Below, in pieces: positions 6,932-15,904 of a DNA stretch of 64,000 nucleotides. The DNA is from Myxococcales bacterium (GTDB lineage Bacteria > Myxococcota > B64-G9). The DNA is taken from positions 97,256 through 161,255 of the forward strand of contig JAAZNF010000028.1 in the NCBI GenBank assembly GCA_012798435.1, in the 5' to 3' direction. The position numbers were made by a program, and so were the translations under genes. The notes under the pieces are model-generated. The model saw nothing but the letters and a program-made list of their open reading frames with translations. It was not told where the DNA came from and ran no database searches. Numbering within the stretch: position 1 is the stretch's first letter; every line of letters starts with the position of its first letter.

Positions 6932-9235
6932 GTGCGCCGACTGTGGATTCTGGTGCTGGCTGTGGTAATCGCGAGTGGTCTTGCGGCCTGCGACTGCGGC
7001 TCCACCGTGCACCAGGTCGGACCGGAGCTCGAGCGGTATTTCACGGGACCCCATTCGGATGTCCCGGCCATCGAACAATACCAGCAACTCCCCGACAACG
7101 ACGAACTCTCCCTGGACTTCGGCATGGTCGATGTGAATACCATCTCGCGACTCTACCTGTTGATCCGCAACCAGGGAGAGGGAGATCTGGTCCTGGCGAA
7201 TTTCTCCCGGGACTCCGCGACCAGCCCGGACTTACAGATCGGCTGTCTCGTCAGCGGCACCGTCATCGACGGCTGCCTGGCGGGCGGGGTGCCACTCCGC
7301 GTCGCCCCCGGTCGCGACCTCATCGTCGAGGTCACCTATGTCCCGCTGGAGGAAGAAACAGACAGCGGCGGCTTTACCCTCGGGTTCAACACCACCCAAC
7401 ACGCCTCCATCCACGTGTCGATCGCAGGGAGGGGCGTGACCCGGGAGATCCAGGTATGCATCGCGGACTGCACTGGAGACGAGGCCTCGGCCGGTTGCAG
7501 CGGCGCGGCGGAGCTGTGCAATGAGCAGGTGGGAAAGGACAACCTGATCGTCCAGTTTGGGGACACGCCCATGGAGATCACCGCCTCGCGCCGCATCGTG
7601 ATCCGCAACCTGGGCGAGCGGGAACTGCGCATCGCGGCGCTGCCGCTGGAGTCATCGGATGGCCGCTCGTTGGCCCTCGATCTGGCCGGCTTCACGCCCC
7701 CGCAGTCTCTCTTCGCACGGACCGAGCGAACCGTGTTCCTCAAGTACCACCCGGCCGCCGGCGGCGATCACACGGGCATGGTGCGGGTGCTCTCGGACGA
7801 TCTCAACGAGCCGGAGATCCAGATCCTGGTGGCGGGCCGCGGCGTGGCCCCGCGCGCCTGCCCGGAACCGCTCGAGCTGGACTTCGGCAGCGTGCGTGTC
7901 GGTGACCGGCCGGTGAAGTCCTTCGCCATCCGAAGTTGCGGCTTGCAGACGCTTCGCATCCAGGGCCTCTCGTTGGCATCCGGCAGCAGCCCGGACTTCA
8001 CGCTGTTCGAGGCCCCCGCCCTGCCGGTGGACGTGCCGGTGGGCGACGCGCTGACTGTCCAGGTGCAATATGCTCCCCCGCGGGCGGGCAGCGACATCGG
8101 CGGGGTGGACATCTTCTCCAATGACTTCACCGCCGAGGCCGGCACCGGCTACACGGGCACGGTGATCCTCAAGGGCCGCAGCGACGAGACCTACTGCGAC
8201 ATCGTGCCCGAACCCCTGGCGGTGAACTTCGGGGTGGTCAACGTGGATGACACGCCTCGGGTGGACCTCGTGCTGCGCAACGCGGGCAACCAGGATTGTG
8301 TCCTGAACCAGGTCGCCATCACCCGCAACACGTCCCAGAACGAGTTTTCTCTCCCTCTGCCGCCAAGCCCCAACAGCTCCATCGCGCCCGCCGGAACCCT
8401 GAACGTGTCCATCGACTACCACCCGGTCAACCTCGGCCAGGACACCGGCATCCTGAGCATCTTCTGCAACGACAAGGACACGAACGAGGTCAAGGTGGAC
8501 CTCAACGGGTTCGCCAAACCCAGCGGCAACGGCCCAGTGGCGGTGTGCACCGTGACCCCGGCCCAGGCGGCGGCCTTCGACACCCTCACCTGGCGCGGCG
8601 ATCAGAGCTACGATCCCGACGGCCGCACCATCACGACCTACACCTGGAGCATCGTGTCCTTCCCGGCCGGCTCCTCGGCGCGCTTGTTGGGCGTCGGCCC
8701 CAACCGCACTACCCAGACCGACCTGGCCGGCAACTACACGGCGCAGCTTGTGGTGCAGAACGACCTCGGCCAATCCAGCCAGCCGTGCACCGCCACCGCC
8801 ACGGTCATCCCCAGCCAGGACCTGTGGATCGAGATGTACTGGCAGCACACGAACGACGACATGGACCTGCACCTGCTGAAGCCCAACGGCATCAAGCGCA
8901 CCCAGGGCGACTGCTTCTTCTCCAACTGCATCCGGCCCTTGTCTCCCGATTGGGGGGCCATCGGCGTGACCACCGACAACCCCCACCTCGACCTGGACGA
9001 CATTCCCGGCGACGGCCCGGAGAACATCAACATCGCCGCGCCGGCGGATGGCCTGTACACGGTATTCGTCCACGACTACCCCGGTTCGGAGTACACCGGT
9101 GCCAACCATGTGACCGTCAACGTCTACATTTCGGGGCAGCTCAAGGCGACATTCGAGCGCGACATCTCCGGCGAGGACAGCGATTGGATGGTGTGCACGG
9201 TGGACTGGCCCTCTGGCACGGTTACGCCGCTTTGA
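6932..9235 (+). CDS. Large lipoprotein with Hydin-type (choice-of-anchor) repeats and a PKD-like domain
   Basis: The GTG at 6932 is preceded by AGGAGGT and starts a lipoprotein signal with lipobox LAAC. The 767-residue product holds about four repeats built on LDFG-x-V-x-V and (R/L)NxG, as in LSLDFGMVDVN, LELDFGSVRVG and VNFGVVNVDD; this is the ASPM-SPD2-Hydin type of immunoglobulin-like repeat. Around residues 535-630 a PKD-like segment follows (SYDPDGRTITTYTW). The last 140 residues include DDMDLHLLKPNG and end in paired beta strands, a module often seen at the end of myxobacterial surface proteins. It probably faces outward as an adhesion or scaffold protein. Its 3' end overlaps the convergent PQQ gene by 14 bases. 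Confidence 0.8.
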   Translation: MRRLWILVLAVVIASGLAACDCGSTVHQVGPELERYFTGPHSDVPAIEQYQQLPDNDELSLDFGMVDVNTISRLYLLIRNQGEGDLVLANFSRDSATSPDLQIGCLVSGTVIDGCLAGGVPLRVAPGRDLIVEVTYVPLEEETDSGGFTLGFNTTQHASIHVSIAGRGVTREIQVCIADCTGDEASAGCSGAAELCNEQVGKDNLIVQFGDTPMEITASRRIVIRNLGERELRIAALPLESSDGRSLALDLAGFTPPQSLFARTERTVFLKYHPAAGGDHTGMVRVLSDDLNEPEIQILVAGRGVAPRACPEPLELDFGSVRVGDRPVKSFAIRSCGLQTLRIQGLSLASGSSPDFTLFEAPALPVDVPVGDALTVQVQYAPPRAGSDIGGVDIFSNDFTAEAGTGYTGTVILKGRSDETYCDIVPEPLAVNFGVVNVDDTPRVDLVLRNAGNQDCVLNQVAITRNTSQNEFSLPLPPSPNSSIAPAGTLNVSIDYHPVNLGQDTGILSIFCNDKDTNEVKVDLNGFAKPSGNGPVAVCTVTPAQAAAFDTLTWRGDQSYDPDGRTITTYTWSIVSFPAGSSARLLGVGPNRTTQTDLAGNYTAQLVVQNDLGQSSQPCTATATVIPSQDLWIEMYWQHTNDDMDLHLLKPNGIKRTQGDCFFSNCIRPLSPDWGAIGVTTDNPHLDLDDIPGDGPENINIAAPADGLYTVFVHDYPGSEYTGANHVTVNVYISGQLKATFERDISGEDSDWMVCTVDWPSGTVTPL

Positions 9236-10685
9236 CCCGACGGCGGTCGAGCAGCCACGCGGCCCCGCCCACCCCCACCAGCACCAGTACCATCGTCAAC
9301 CAGAAGCGCGCGTTCGACCACGGCCGTCCCCCTTCGAACATCATCGCCTCCGCGATCGGCAAGCCCAGGAATTCTCCGTTGTACCCGCCATGGTAGACCA
9401 TCCAACGCCCGTTGATGGCGACCGTTACCGGGGAGGACCAGGTGCTCTCGCCCAGACTGACTCCATCCCAGAGCGGCGCTCCGATGAAGACAGAGAAACG
9501 CTCCGTCCCCTGGTCCATCCACAATCCATACAGCCGATGGTCGAGAGCCGTCACAAGCGCCGTCGCGCGCGGTCCGTCCTTCAACCATGCCGCCGAGGCG
9601 TGCACCGGGCCTCCGCAGGCGTGGCTCCAATGCACCGCGCCGGTGCGAGCGTCCAGCGCGTACATCTTGCCGTCGTAGGAGCCCACCACGACGCGTTCTA
9701 CGCCCGGCTCATCGATGACCATCGGCGTGGCCGCGATCCAGTAGCCGGTCTTCATGCTCCAGACCTCCTCGCCGGTGCGCGCATCCAGGGCCCGTAACTT
9801 TCCGAAGTGTGAGCCGGCGAACACCAGCGGGCGCTCGGTGCGCAACCACAGCGCGCAGCTCCCCTGGATGATCTCCGATTCCCGGTGATGCCAGACGACC
9901 TCGCCGGTGTCCGCCCGTAGAACGCGCAGGTTCCCGTCCTCCGAGCCCACGCACAGATAGCCGCTACCGTCGAGCTCGAAGTACACCGGGTGGGAGACGC
10001 GGTTGTCGAGGAAATCTGCGCGCCACAGTCGCGCTCCGCTCTCGGCGTCGATCGCGGAAAGCCCCCCACGCTGCCGATTGGCTCCGAGCGACTTGTCGTA
10101 CACCCAGTGTCCGACGAACACGGCCTCGCGTTCGCCGGCCCGGCCCAGGGCGGGGGCGCTGAGCCTGGCGCCGCCCACCGTCGGCCGGTAGGGTTCGACC
10201 TCGGTCGAGAAGACGCGAGTTCCGTCGATGCCGTCCAGTGCGTACACCGTCCGGTCCGAGGAGGCCGCGTACAGCAGCGTGCGCCCGCCACGCGTTCGCA
10301 TGACCGGGGTGCCATACACGCCGCCACCGGTGGTATAGCGAAAGCGCAGCTCTCCGCTGACGGCGTCCCACAGGTACACGCGGTGATCGTAACAGCCAGC
10401 GGCGACCCAGGCCCGACCGTCGAAGGCGGCCACGGCCGGAGAGGACCATACCGTCATCCCGGGTTCGAAGGCGTGGACCCGGCCGGCCAGATCGAAACTC
10501 CAGCGCCGCGGCCTTTCCCCGTCCGCAGTGACGAGCCGGACGCTGGCCCGGTTCATCTCGTCGCGCCGCCACATCGGCCAGTCCGCTTCCGCGAGCACTT
10601 GTCCACCCGCGCTCGAGCCGACCCCGACGGTGAGGCTCCACAGCGTCAGGATGTGGAACATTGGTTGTCGGTTTTTGCCTGCCAT
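9222..10685 (-). CDS. PQQ-repeat beta-propeller protein with C-terminal membrane anchor
   Basis: The 487-residue product has a signal-like N-terminus, then repeated blades of the type (V/Y)YALDAxTGxxxW (for example YALDARTGAVHWS and LRALDARTGEEVW), the signature of PQQ-dehydrogenase-like and BamB-like beta-propellers. A single hydrophobic helix near residues 460-480 followed by DRRRVK anchors the C-terminus with the propeller outside. No quinoprotein Cys pair or haem motif is seen, so it is more likely a binding scaffold than a dehydrogenase. The start is uncertain: ATG 10685 gives a basic n-region, and ATG 10661 is also possible. Both overlap the end of the polyferredoxin gene, so it is the last gene of a four-gene operon. 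Confidence 0.75.
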   Translation of the reverse strand: MAGKNRQPMFHILTLWSLTVGVGSSAGGQVLAEADWPMWRRDEMNRASVRLVTADGERPRRWSFDLAGRVHAFEPGMTVWSSPAVAAFDGRAWVAAGCYDHRVYLWDAVSGELRFRYTTGGGVYGTPVMRTRGGRTLLYAASSDRTVYALDGIDGTRVFSTEVEPYRPTVGGARLSAPALGRAGEREAVFVGHWVYDKSLGANRQRGGLSAIDAESGARLWRADFLDNRVSHPVYFELDGSGYLCVGSEDGNLRVLRADTGEVVWHHRESEIIQGSCALWLRTERPLVFAGSHFGKLRALDARTGEEVWSMKTGYWIAATPMVIDEPGVERVVVGSYDGKMYALDARTGAVHWSHACGGPVHASAAWLKDGPRATALVTALDHRLYGLWMDQGTERFSVFIGAPLWDGVSLGESTWSSPVTVAINGRWMVYHGGYNGEFLGLPIAEAMMFEGGRPWSNARFWLTMVLVLVGVGGAAWLLDRRRVKAA

Positions 10686-11680
10686 GTGTCGACGACCTTC
10701 ATGCGCCCTTGAGGGCAACGATCCACGCAGGCCAGACAGAACTGGCACTGGTCGAGCCGTACGCGACCCGCCTGGATGGCCCCCACCCGGCACACCCGCG
10801 CGCATACTCCGCAGTCCCGGCATTCACCCTCCGCCTGCACGCGCAGCCGCGAGCGGCGGTGGATCAATCCCATCAGGTAGCCCCAGGGGCAAATGTAGCG
10901 GCACCAGGCCCGCGCCAAAAACAGCGAGGCCACCATCAACACCAGGGTGGTCAGCGCCGAGGCGGGATCACGCACGTCGGCGAAGGCGAAGTGCACCGGG
11001 GAGACGATGGTGGTTCGAAGTAGCGCCGAGATCACGATGATCCAGAAACTGGCGGCCCGCAGGCCTCGGATGGCCTCGTCACGCACCACGCCGCTGAGAA
11101 CCAAGAACAACAGTAGAAACAGCGAGGCGCCCCAGTACAGGCTGGAGTCTTCCACGTAGAACTGTCTGGTGCTTCCCATCCAGAAGACCAGCAGCATGAA
11201 CCCCGCAAAGAACAAGAACAGCAGAACGTTGCGCGTGGCCGGTCCGGGCCGAAGCCGAACCCGCGCGCCGAGACGGCCGAGATTCTCGCGCAGGATGACC
11301 ATGATCTCCTGGAGCGTGCCGGTGGGGCAAATCCACCCGCAGAAGAACGGCCCGCTCATCAGGGCAAACGACAACACCACCACTGGCAGGCTCATCCAGA
11401 AGAACGACTCGGTGAACACTGTGCCGATCAGGGTGATGCCGTGCAGGGTGTTGCGGATCATGCCGAACACGCCCAGGCAGGAATAGACGATGTAGAAGAA
11501 CACCAGGATGGCGAGCCCCTGCACCAGGTGGCGCACCCCCTGGCGGTGGCGGCGCACGTTGAGCACGAGCAGAGTGAGCAAGAAGAGGGCCAGTACCGAG
11601 AACAACTCCACGTGGCTCTCGTCGAGCGCCACCAGCGGCGACTCCAGGGTCTTCCACAGGGGGAGGTAATTGGTGTCCAA
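10646..11680 (-). CDS. NapH/NosR-like membrane polyferredoxin
   Basis: This 344-residue protein has about six membrane helices and two families of Cys motifs. CGWICPTG (near 113-120) and CRYICPWG (near 269-276) are the paired CxxxCP motifs of NapH/NosR/CcoG-type proteins. Two C-terminal ferredoxin clusters follow, CRDCGVCARVC and CQFCLACVDRC. Such proteins pass electrons across or along the cytoplasmic membrane. Translation begins at a TTG four bases after the TGA of the ATPase gene. No FMN-binding domain precedes it, unlike NosR. Its place between an ABC transporter and a PQQ-type propeller is unusual and suggests redox chemistry tied to uptake or to cofactor maturation. Confidence 0.85.
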   Translation of the reverse strand: MDTNYLPLWKTLESPLVALDESHVELFSVLALFLLTLLVLNVRRHRQGVRHLVQGLAILVFFYIVYSCLGVFGMIRNTLHGITLIGTVFTESFFWMSLPVVVLSFALMSGPFFCGWICPTGTLQEIMVILRENLGRLGARVRLRPGPATRNVLLFLFFAGFMLLVFWMGSTRQFYVEDSSLYWGASLFLLLFLVLSGVVRDEAIRGLRAASFWIIVISALLRTTIVSPVHFAFADVRDPASALTTLVLMVASLFLARAWCRYICPWGYLMGLIHRRSRLRVQAEGECRDCGVCARVCRVGAIQAGRVRLDQCQFCLACVDRCPQGRMKVVDTWQAKTDNQCSTS

Positions 11681-11683
11681 GGC

Positions 11684-12481
11684 TCAGTCGCCTTCGCCGG
11701 TTGGTTCCATACGATCACACAAGCCAGAACCCTCCATGCATTTCTGAGAACAACCCGGCAGCGCGCCGCCTTCGCGCCACGACAGGCCGAGGAACCGCGC
11801 CACGAAGGGGCATGCGGGCCGCTCCATCACCAGCGAGAGCGGGCCGCTCTGCACCACCCGCCCCCCCAGCATGATGGCAACGTCGTCACCCACCGAACGC
11901 GCCTCCTCGCGATCGTGCGTGACGTGTACGGTGGTGAGCGAAAGCGTCTGGTGCAGGCGTCGCAATTCGGCGCGAAGCTCCAGCCGGCTATTGTGATCCA
12001 GCCGGCTCAACGGCTCGTCGAGCAGCAGCAGACGCGGCCGGACGGCTAGTGCCCGCGCCAGGGCCACCCGCTGCGCCTCGCCGCCGCTGAGCCGCGCGGG
12101 CCGCGCCTTCGCCAGACGCGTGATGCCCAACAGCTCGAGCAACTCCCGCACGCGCGCCTCCCGCTCTCCCTTGGGGATCGCGCGCAACGAGAGCCCGAAG
12201 GCCACGTTGCGCGATACGTCGAGGTGCGGCAGCAGCCAGGGGTCCTGGAACACCAGCGCGCAGTTCCTTCGCTCCGGCGGCAGGCCTCCCACGTCGTGCC
12301 CATCGAGCAGCAGATGGCCCGGCTCGGCGCGAAACACCCCGGCCAGGGCCGAAAGCAGCAAGGATTTCCCGCTCCCGCTCGGACCCAGCACCACCAGGTA
12401 CCGGCGGACCGGTAGCGAGAGCGAGATCGGCCCCAAGGTAAACTCGCCGAAGCACCGCTGGAGTTTGCGAAGCTCGAGCAC
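11684..12481 (-). CDS. ABC transporter ATPase, molybdate/tungstate type
   Basis: The 265-residue product has every ATPase element: Walker A GPSGSGKS, Q-loop, signature LSGGEAQRVALARAL, Walker B RLLLLDEP and the switch HVTHD. A GTG start at 12481 follows GGAGGGCC, two bases after the permease stop; the longer upstream frame would overlap the permease. It lacks the long C-terminal MOP domain of ModC, as in WtpC/TupC-like or short ModC proteins. The last 25 residues contain three Cys (GCSQKC, GLC), odd for the family and perhaps metal-binding. It energises the permease encoded just upstream. The substrate is inferred only from the permease. Confidence 0.88.
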   Translation of the reverse strand: MLELRKLQRCFGEFTLGPISLSLPVRRYLVVLGPSGSGKSLLLSALAGVFRAEPGHLLLDGHDVGGLPPERRNCALVFQDPWLLPHLDVSRNVAFGLSLRAIPKGEREARVRELLELLGITRLAKARPARLSGGEAQRVALARALAVRPRLLLLDEPLSRLDHNSRLELRAELRRLHQTLSLTTVHVTHDREEARSVGDDVAIMLGGRVVQSGPLSLVMERPACPFVARFLGLSWREGGALPGCSQKCMEGSGLCDRMEPTGEGD

Positions 12482-12483
12482 GC

Positions 12484-13701
12484 TCAGGCCCTCCGCAGGG
12501 GCGCCCGGCTGAAAGGCGCGGGCAATAGGGCGCGGCCGAACTGCATGAGCACGAACACCCACAGACAGATGAGCAGGAGCAGCATGGCGATGGGCCGGCT
12601 CTCGGAAACCCCGCCCTTGAGGAACTCGTTGTACACCATGACCGAGCCAGAGAGCGGGTGCGGCGCGAACAGCATGATGGCCCCGAACTCGCCGACCGCC
12701 CGCGCCCAGCACAGGATGACGCCGGTCAGCACGCCCCGCGAGGCCAGCGGCAGCGCCACCCTGCCAAACACCTGCCAGGGCCTAGCCCCCAGGGTGCGGG
12801 CCGCGGTTTCGAGCTGTTCCGGAACTCCCTCGAAGGCCGTCATGGCGGACTTGATGAGGAAGGGAGTGGAGACAATCACCTGGGCCAGCACGATACCGGC
12901 GAAGCGCCCGGCCAGCCCCAGCCCGGCGCGCTCGAGCATCTCGCCCAGCGGCGAACCCGGGCCGAGCAGCGTGAGCAAGGCGATCCCCACCACCGGCTTC
13001 GGCAGCAGGATGGGCAGATCCACCAGGGCCTCGACTAGACTGCGCCCCCGGGGTTCCCCGCGTACCAGTGCGTACGCCAGCGGCACCCCGAAGAGAAACG
13101 CGATCAGCGTGGCCAGACTGGCCGAGGAGAGCGAAACCAGCAGCGCCTGCCGCACCTCGGGCCGGCCGGCGAACTGGAGCAGCGTCTGCGGCGTCTCCTG
13201 GACCAGCATGTGCAAGAAAGGGAGCAGGATGAGCCCGAGGACGAACAGCCCGACCGCCAGCGAGGCGCTGACAAAGAGAGAGGTGCCCGCCCTGGCGCTG
13301 CGCCACACCAGGATCCACAGCAGGGCCAGTGGCACGAAGGTTTCGAAGGCGTACGGTTGAAATACGACGTAGCTCAAGACGAAGGCAGAAAAGAGCCCGA
13401 GCAGCAGGCCGTTTCGAAAGACGCTGGCGTACACGATGACCAGCAACAAGAACAGCGACTCCCGTTGCAGCAGCGCGACCAGCAGCAGAAACAGCACCAG
13501 GTATCCGGCCACGAACAGTCCCAGGCGGCGGCGCTCGCCCGTCTGGAGCAGCAGCAGCCCGCACCAGGCCACGTACAGGTTCACCGCCAACATCACCAGG
13601 TTGGTGGGCAGCGAAAGCACCGGCTCGGGCACGAGGCCGATGACGAGGTGCACCAGGGCCACGCCGCCAGCCGTCAGCAGAAGAGTCCGGCGCGGGATCA
13701 T
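12484..13701 (-). CDS. WtpB/ModB-like ABC permease with an extra N-terminal membrane domain
   Basis: From about residue 140 the 405-residue product matches molybdate/tungstate permeases: PILLPKPVVGIALL, the EAA loop ELETAARTLGARPWQVF that contacts the ATPase, and ARAVGEFGAIMLFAPHPLSG near the end, close to WtpB. Family members have about 250 residues. Here the first ~135 residues add some five hydrophobic helices with no motif I recognise. It is the first gene of the operon, then ATPase (2-base gap), polyferredoxin (3-base gap) and propeller. No solute-binding protein is encoded in the operon, so either it is elsewhere or the extra domain or the propeller takes that role. Confidence 0.85.
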   Translation of the reverse strand: MIPRRTLLLTAGGVALVHLVIGLVPEPVLSLPTNLVMLAVNLYVAWCGLLLLQTGERRRLGLFVAGYLVLFLLLVALLQRESLFLLLVIVYASVFRNGLLLGLFSAFVLSYVVFQPYAFETFVPLALLWILVWRSARAGTSLFVSASLAVGLFVLGLILLPFLHMLVQETPQTLLQFAGRPEVRQALLVSLSSASLATLIAFLFGVPLAYALVRGEPRGRSLVEALVDLPILLPKPVVGIALLTLLGPGSPLGEMLERAGLGLAGRFAGIVLAQVIVSTPFLIKSAMTAFEGVPEQLETAARTLGARPWQVFGRVALPLASRGVLTGVILCWARAVGEFGAIMLFAPHPLSGSVMVYNEFLKGGVSESRPIAMLLLLICLWVFVLMQFGRALLPAPFSRAPLRRA

Positions 13702-13792
13702 TATTTTGAGGAATCCATAGGGCGCGACCGCTCATGCCACCTCGCCGGCGCGAGCCGGACGGAGGCTTTGCGTGAAAAGGAACTCGCAGCCG

Positions 13793-14359
13793 TCAGGGCA
13801 GGCGGTTCAGCACCGAGCCGAAAAAGTCGGTGATGAGTTGCTTGCCGGGATCGTCGTTGCCGGTCTTGCCGAGGTCGATCTCCACAAAGTACTTTCCCTT
13901 CACGGCGTGCAACAGCCAGGCCTCGCTGGCCGCGTTGAAGCGCCGGCGTGCCGCGTCGCCAAGACCGGATATGTCTTCCCACGTGGCCAGTCCCTTGATG
14001 GAGGTGTTGTTGTAGACGGACTGGGCCTGCTCGGGTTTCGACATCTCGTAGATCTGGAGATCGGTGGTCTTGTCGGAATTCTTGTAGTAGGCCATGGCCA
14101 TGCCTACCCAGCCGCCGACGTCGTCAACGAAGATGGTGATGTGCCCGTCGATGAGAATCTCGGCCTCGGCACGGGTATAGGCGGCGGCGATTCCGCCGGC
14201 CGGCGGGTTCTGCGCCCAGGGGGTAAGGTCCACCTCCCAGCCGGTGATGTCGCCGGTTTTCGGCATGTACTCCCCGACCTTCTTGGCCGAACTGCCGCCA
14301 CCACAGGCCGCGAGCGAAAGAGCAAAACCAAGCGCCACAAAAAGAGCCACGGTTCTCAT
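13793..14359 (-). CDS. Small lipoprotein, DUF6599-like
   Basis: The ATG at 14359 follows GGAGGAACG and begins a clear lipoprotein signal (lipobox LAAC, then GGGSS); the longer frame from 14431 is rejected. The mature part of the 188-residue protein starts YMPKTGDITGWEVD, continues with VDDVGGWVGMAMAYY and ends with a helix before LNRLP. It resembles DUF6599-type secreted proteins, which have no known function; I hold that match loosely. It precedes the ABC operon by 91 bases on the same strand. It is too short, and lacks the two-lobe pattern, to be the missing solute-binding protein of that transporter. Confidence 0.7.
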   Translation of the reverse strand: MRTVALFVALGFALSLAACGGGSSAKKVGEYMPKTGDITGWEVDLTPWAQNPPAGGIAAAYTRAEAEILIDGHITIFVDDVGGWVGMAMAYYKNSDKTTDLQIYEMSKPEQAQSVYNNTSIKGLATWEDISGLGDAARRRFNAASEAWLLHAVKGKYFVEIDLGKTGNDDPGKQLITDFFGSVLNRLP

Positions 14360-14495
14360 CTCGTTCCTCCTTCGACTGCGAAGTAGATTGTTCGCCGACA
14401 CTTGGTGTTTCGCGCCTTGTCCGCCAAACATTCTACCCAGGGGCGGGCAGAAGTCATGGAAATAATGGGCACCGGACGGAGCGCCATCACGGAGG

Positions 14496-15782
14496 CTACA
14501 AGGGGCGAACCTGGAGGTTCTGCGGGGGCCGCGGGCGGACGTCGTCGCTCACGCAGACCTCGTCGAAGAACGTCACGCAGCCCTGCCCGCTCGGCCCGCG
14601 TCGGTGCTCGGCCACGGCCGACAGCAGGTAGCCCGCCCACAGCGCGGTGAGATCCTCGATGTCGCCGGTGTTCGCGATCAAGATGTCGCGCACCGGTTGG
14701 TCCTGCCCCGCGATGCCCAGCGCCATGGCGCACACCATGCTGCGCCAGCCGTCGTAGCCGCGGTTGGCGTAGCAGAAGGTGTTCACCTCGCTCTGGTATT
14801 GCGTCTCGCCCAGGATGACCAGCGCCGCCTTGGCCAGCGTCCTGGCGTCGTCGCTCGAGACGAAGCGGCCGGACGGGTAGTGGCTGCAGGTGGCGCTGTC
14901 CACGCAGGTGTCCTGGTTGGCCATGGTCTCAATGCGGGTGCGCACCGCCGGCCCCGGGGTGAAGCCGGCCGCCAGCACCGCCGCCAGCCCGCGCCAGGTC
15001 GGGTTGGGGTCGTCCATCTGGCGGAGGAAGGCCTCCTGTACCCGCGGATCGGAGACCTTCACCTTGGCCAGGTCGATGAGGCCGCGCTCCATCTGGGCGT
15101 GGTCGAAGGCCCAGTAGTCGAAGCCCGCGCCGTCGTCCTCGTCCTGGTGCTCGTTCGGGTGCCAGCTCCCGTCCAGGCCGCCGTCGGCGGTGTACTCCAG
15201 CCGGGCGTGACCGTAGCGCTGCAGCATCTGGTCGAGGCCGCCGGCGCCAGGGTAGGTCGCGGCCAGCTCGGTGTAGCGCTGCCACATGAGGTGCTCGGCC
15301 TGGCCGTTGCTGTTGTCGAGTTCGCTCTGGGTGGGCAGCACCTTGGTGTAGTAGTTGTCGTCGATGTTGAAGTTGCCGCCTGGGCTGGGGTGCGGGGAGA
15401 AGTGCGTGGCCAGGGTGATCTTGAGATTCAAGTTGTCGTCGCCGTTGTTGGCGGTGCGGGTGATGGTGAGGGTAAACAGCTTGTTCTCGCCGGGCATGAC
15501 GGTGACGTTGGACGGCGAGCAGGAGACGCTGAAGTCCGAGTTGGAGGCCAGCAGGCGCACCCCTGAGATGCCGTACGGAAAGTTGTTGCGCACCCACACC
15601 CGCAGCGTCTCCTGGGAGCCGATGGTCTCGTTCATGAACACCGTGTCGCGCTCGGGCTTCACGATGATGCGCGAGGGGGTGTTGTAGATGTTGGTGCACC
15701 AGTGAGCCAGGGCCGGCGGAGCGGCCATGTTAGCAGCGAGAAAAAACGCCACGGCAACGACCAGGGCTCTCGTTCGGGTCAT
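14496..15782 (-). CDS. Secreted protein of unknown function
   Basis: The 428-residue product has a Sec signal with an AxA-type cut site (PALAHW). Residues ~30-130 form a beta-rich domain (RVWVRNNFPYGISGVRLLAS, then VTVMPGENKLFTLTITR) that looks like an immunoglobulin-like or NEW3-type fold. The rest is mainly helical with an armadillo/HEAT flavour, for example DPRVQEAFLRQM-x-DPNPTWRGLAAVLAAG and ARTLAKAALVILGET. Six Cys in the mature part may pair. GAGGAGCGAAGGACC precedes the ATG. It lies 136 bases before the lipoprotein gene downstream. No catalytic motif is visible; a periplasmic binding or scaffold role is possible. Confidence 0.7.
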   Translation of the reverse strand: MTRTRALVVAVAFFLAANMAAPPALAHWCTNIYNTPSRIIVKPERDTVFMNETIGSQETLRVWVRNNFPYGISGVRLLASNSDFSVSCSPSNVTVMPGENKLFTLTITRTANNGDDNLNLKITLATHFSPHPSPGGNFNIDDNYYTKVLPTQSELDNSNGQAEHLMWQRYTELAATYPGAGGLDQMLQRYGHARLEYTADGGLDGSWHPNEHQDEDDGAGFDYWAFDHAQMERGLIDLAKVKVSDPRVQEAFLRQMDDPNPTWRGLAAVLAAGFTPGPAVRTRIETMANQDTCVDSATCSHYPSGRFVSSDDARTLAKAALVILGETQYQSEVNTFCYANRGYDGWRSMVCAMALGIAGQDQPVRDILIANTGDIEDLTALWAGYLLSAVAEHRRGPSGQGCVTFFDEVCVSDDVRPRPPQNLQVRPL

Positions 15783-15904
15783 GGTCCTTCGCTCCTCTCG
15801 AGCGGCGTTGCGCCCGATGGTTCTTGCGATTCTGACCTCTTCGGGCCAGTGGTGTCAAGGACGGTGGTCAGCGGTTCTTCGGGAGGAAGCAGAGAGAATC
15901 GCCG

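Noticed and set aside
9222..13701. A Nos-type (NosRDFY) copper or N2O operon
   Set aside because: The permease has the EAA loop and motifs of binding-protein-dependent molybdate/tungstate transporters, not NosY, and there is no NosZ or NosD.
13793..14359. Missing solute-binding protein of the ABC transporter
   Set aside because: It is 188 residues with no two-lobe periplasmic-binding pattern, and it lies outside the tight operon.
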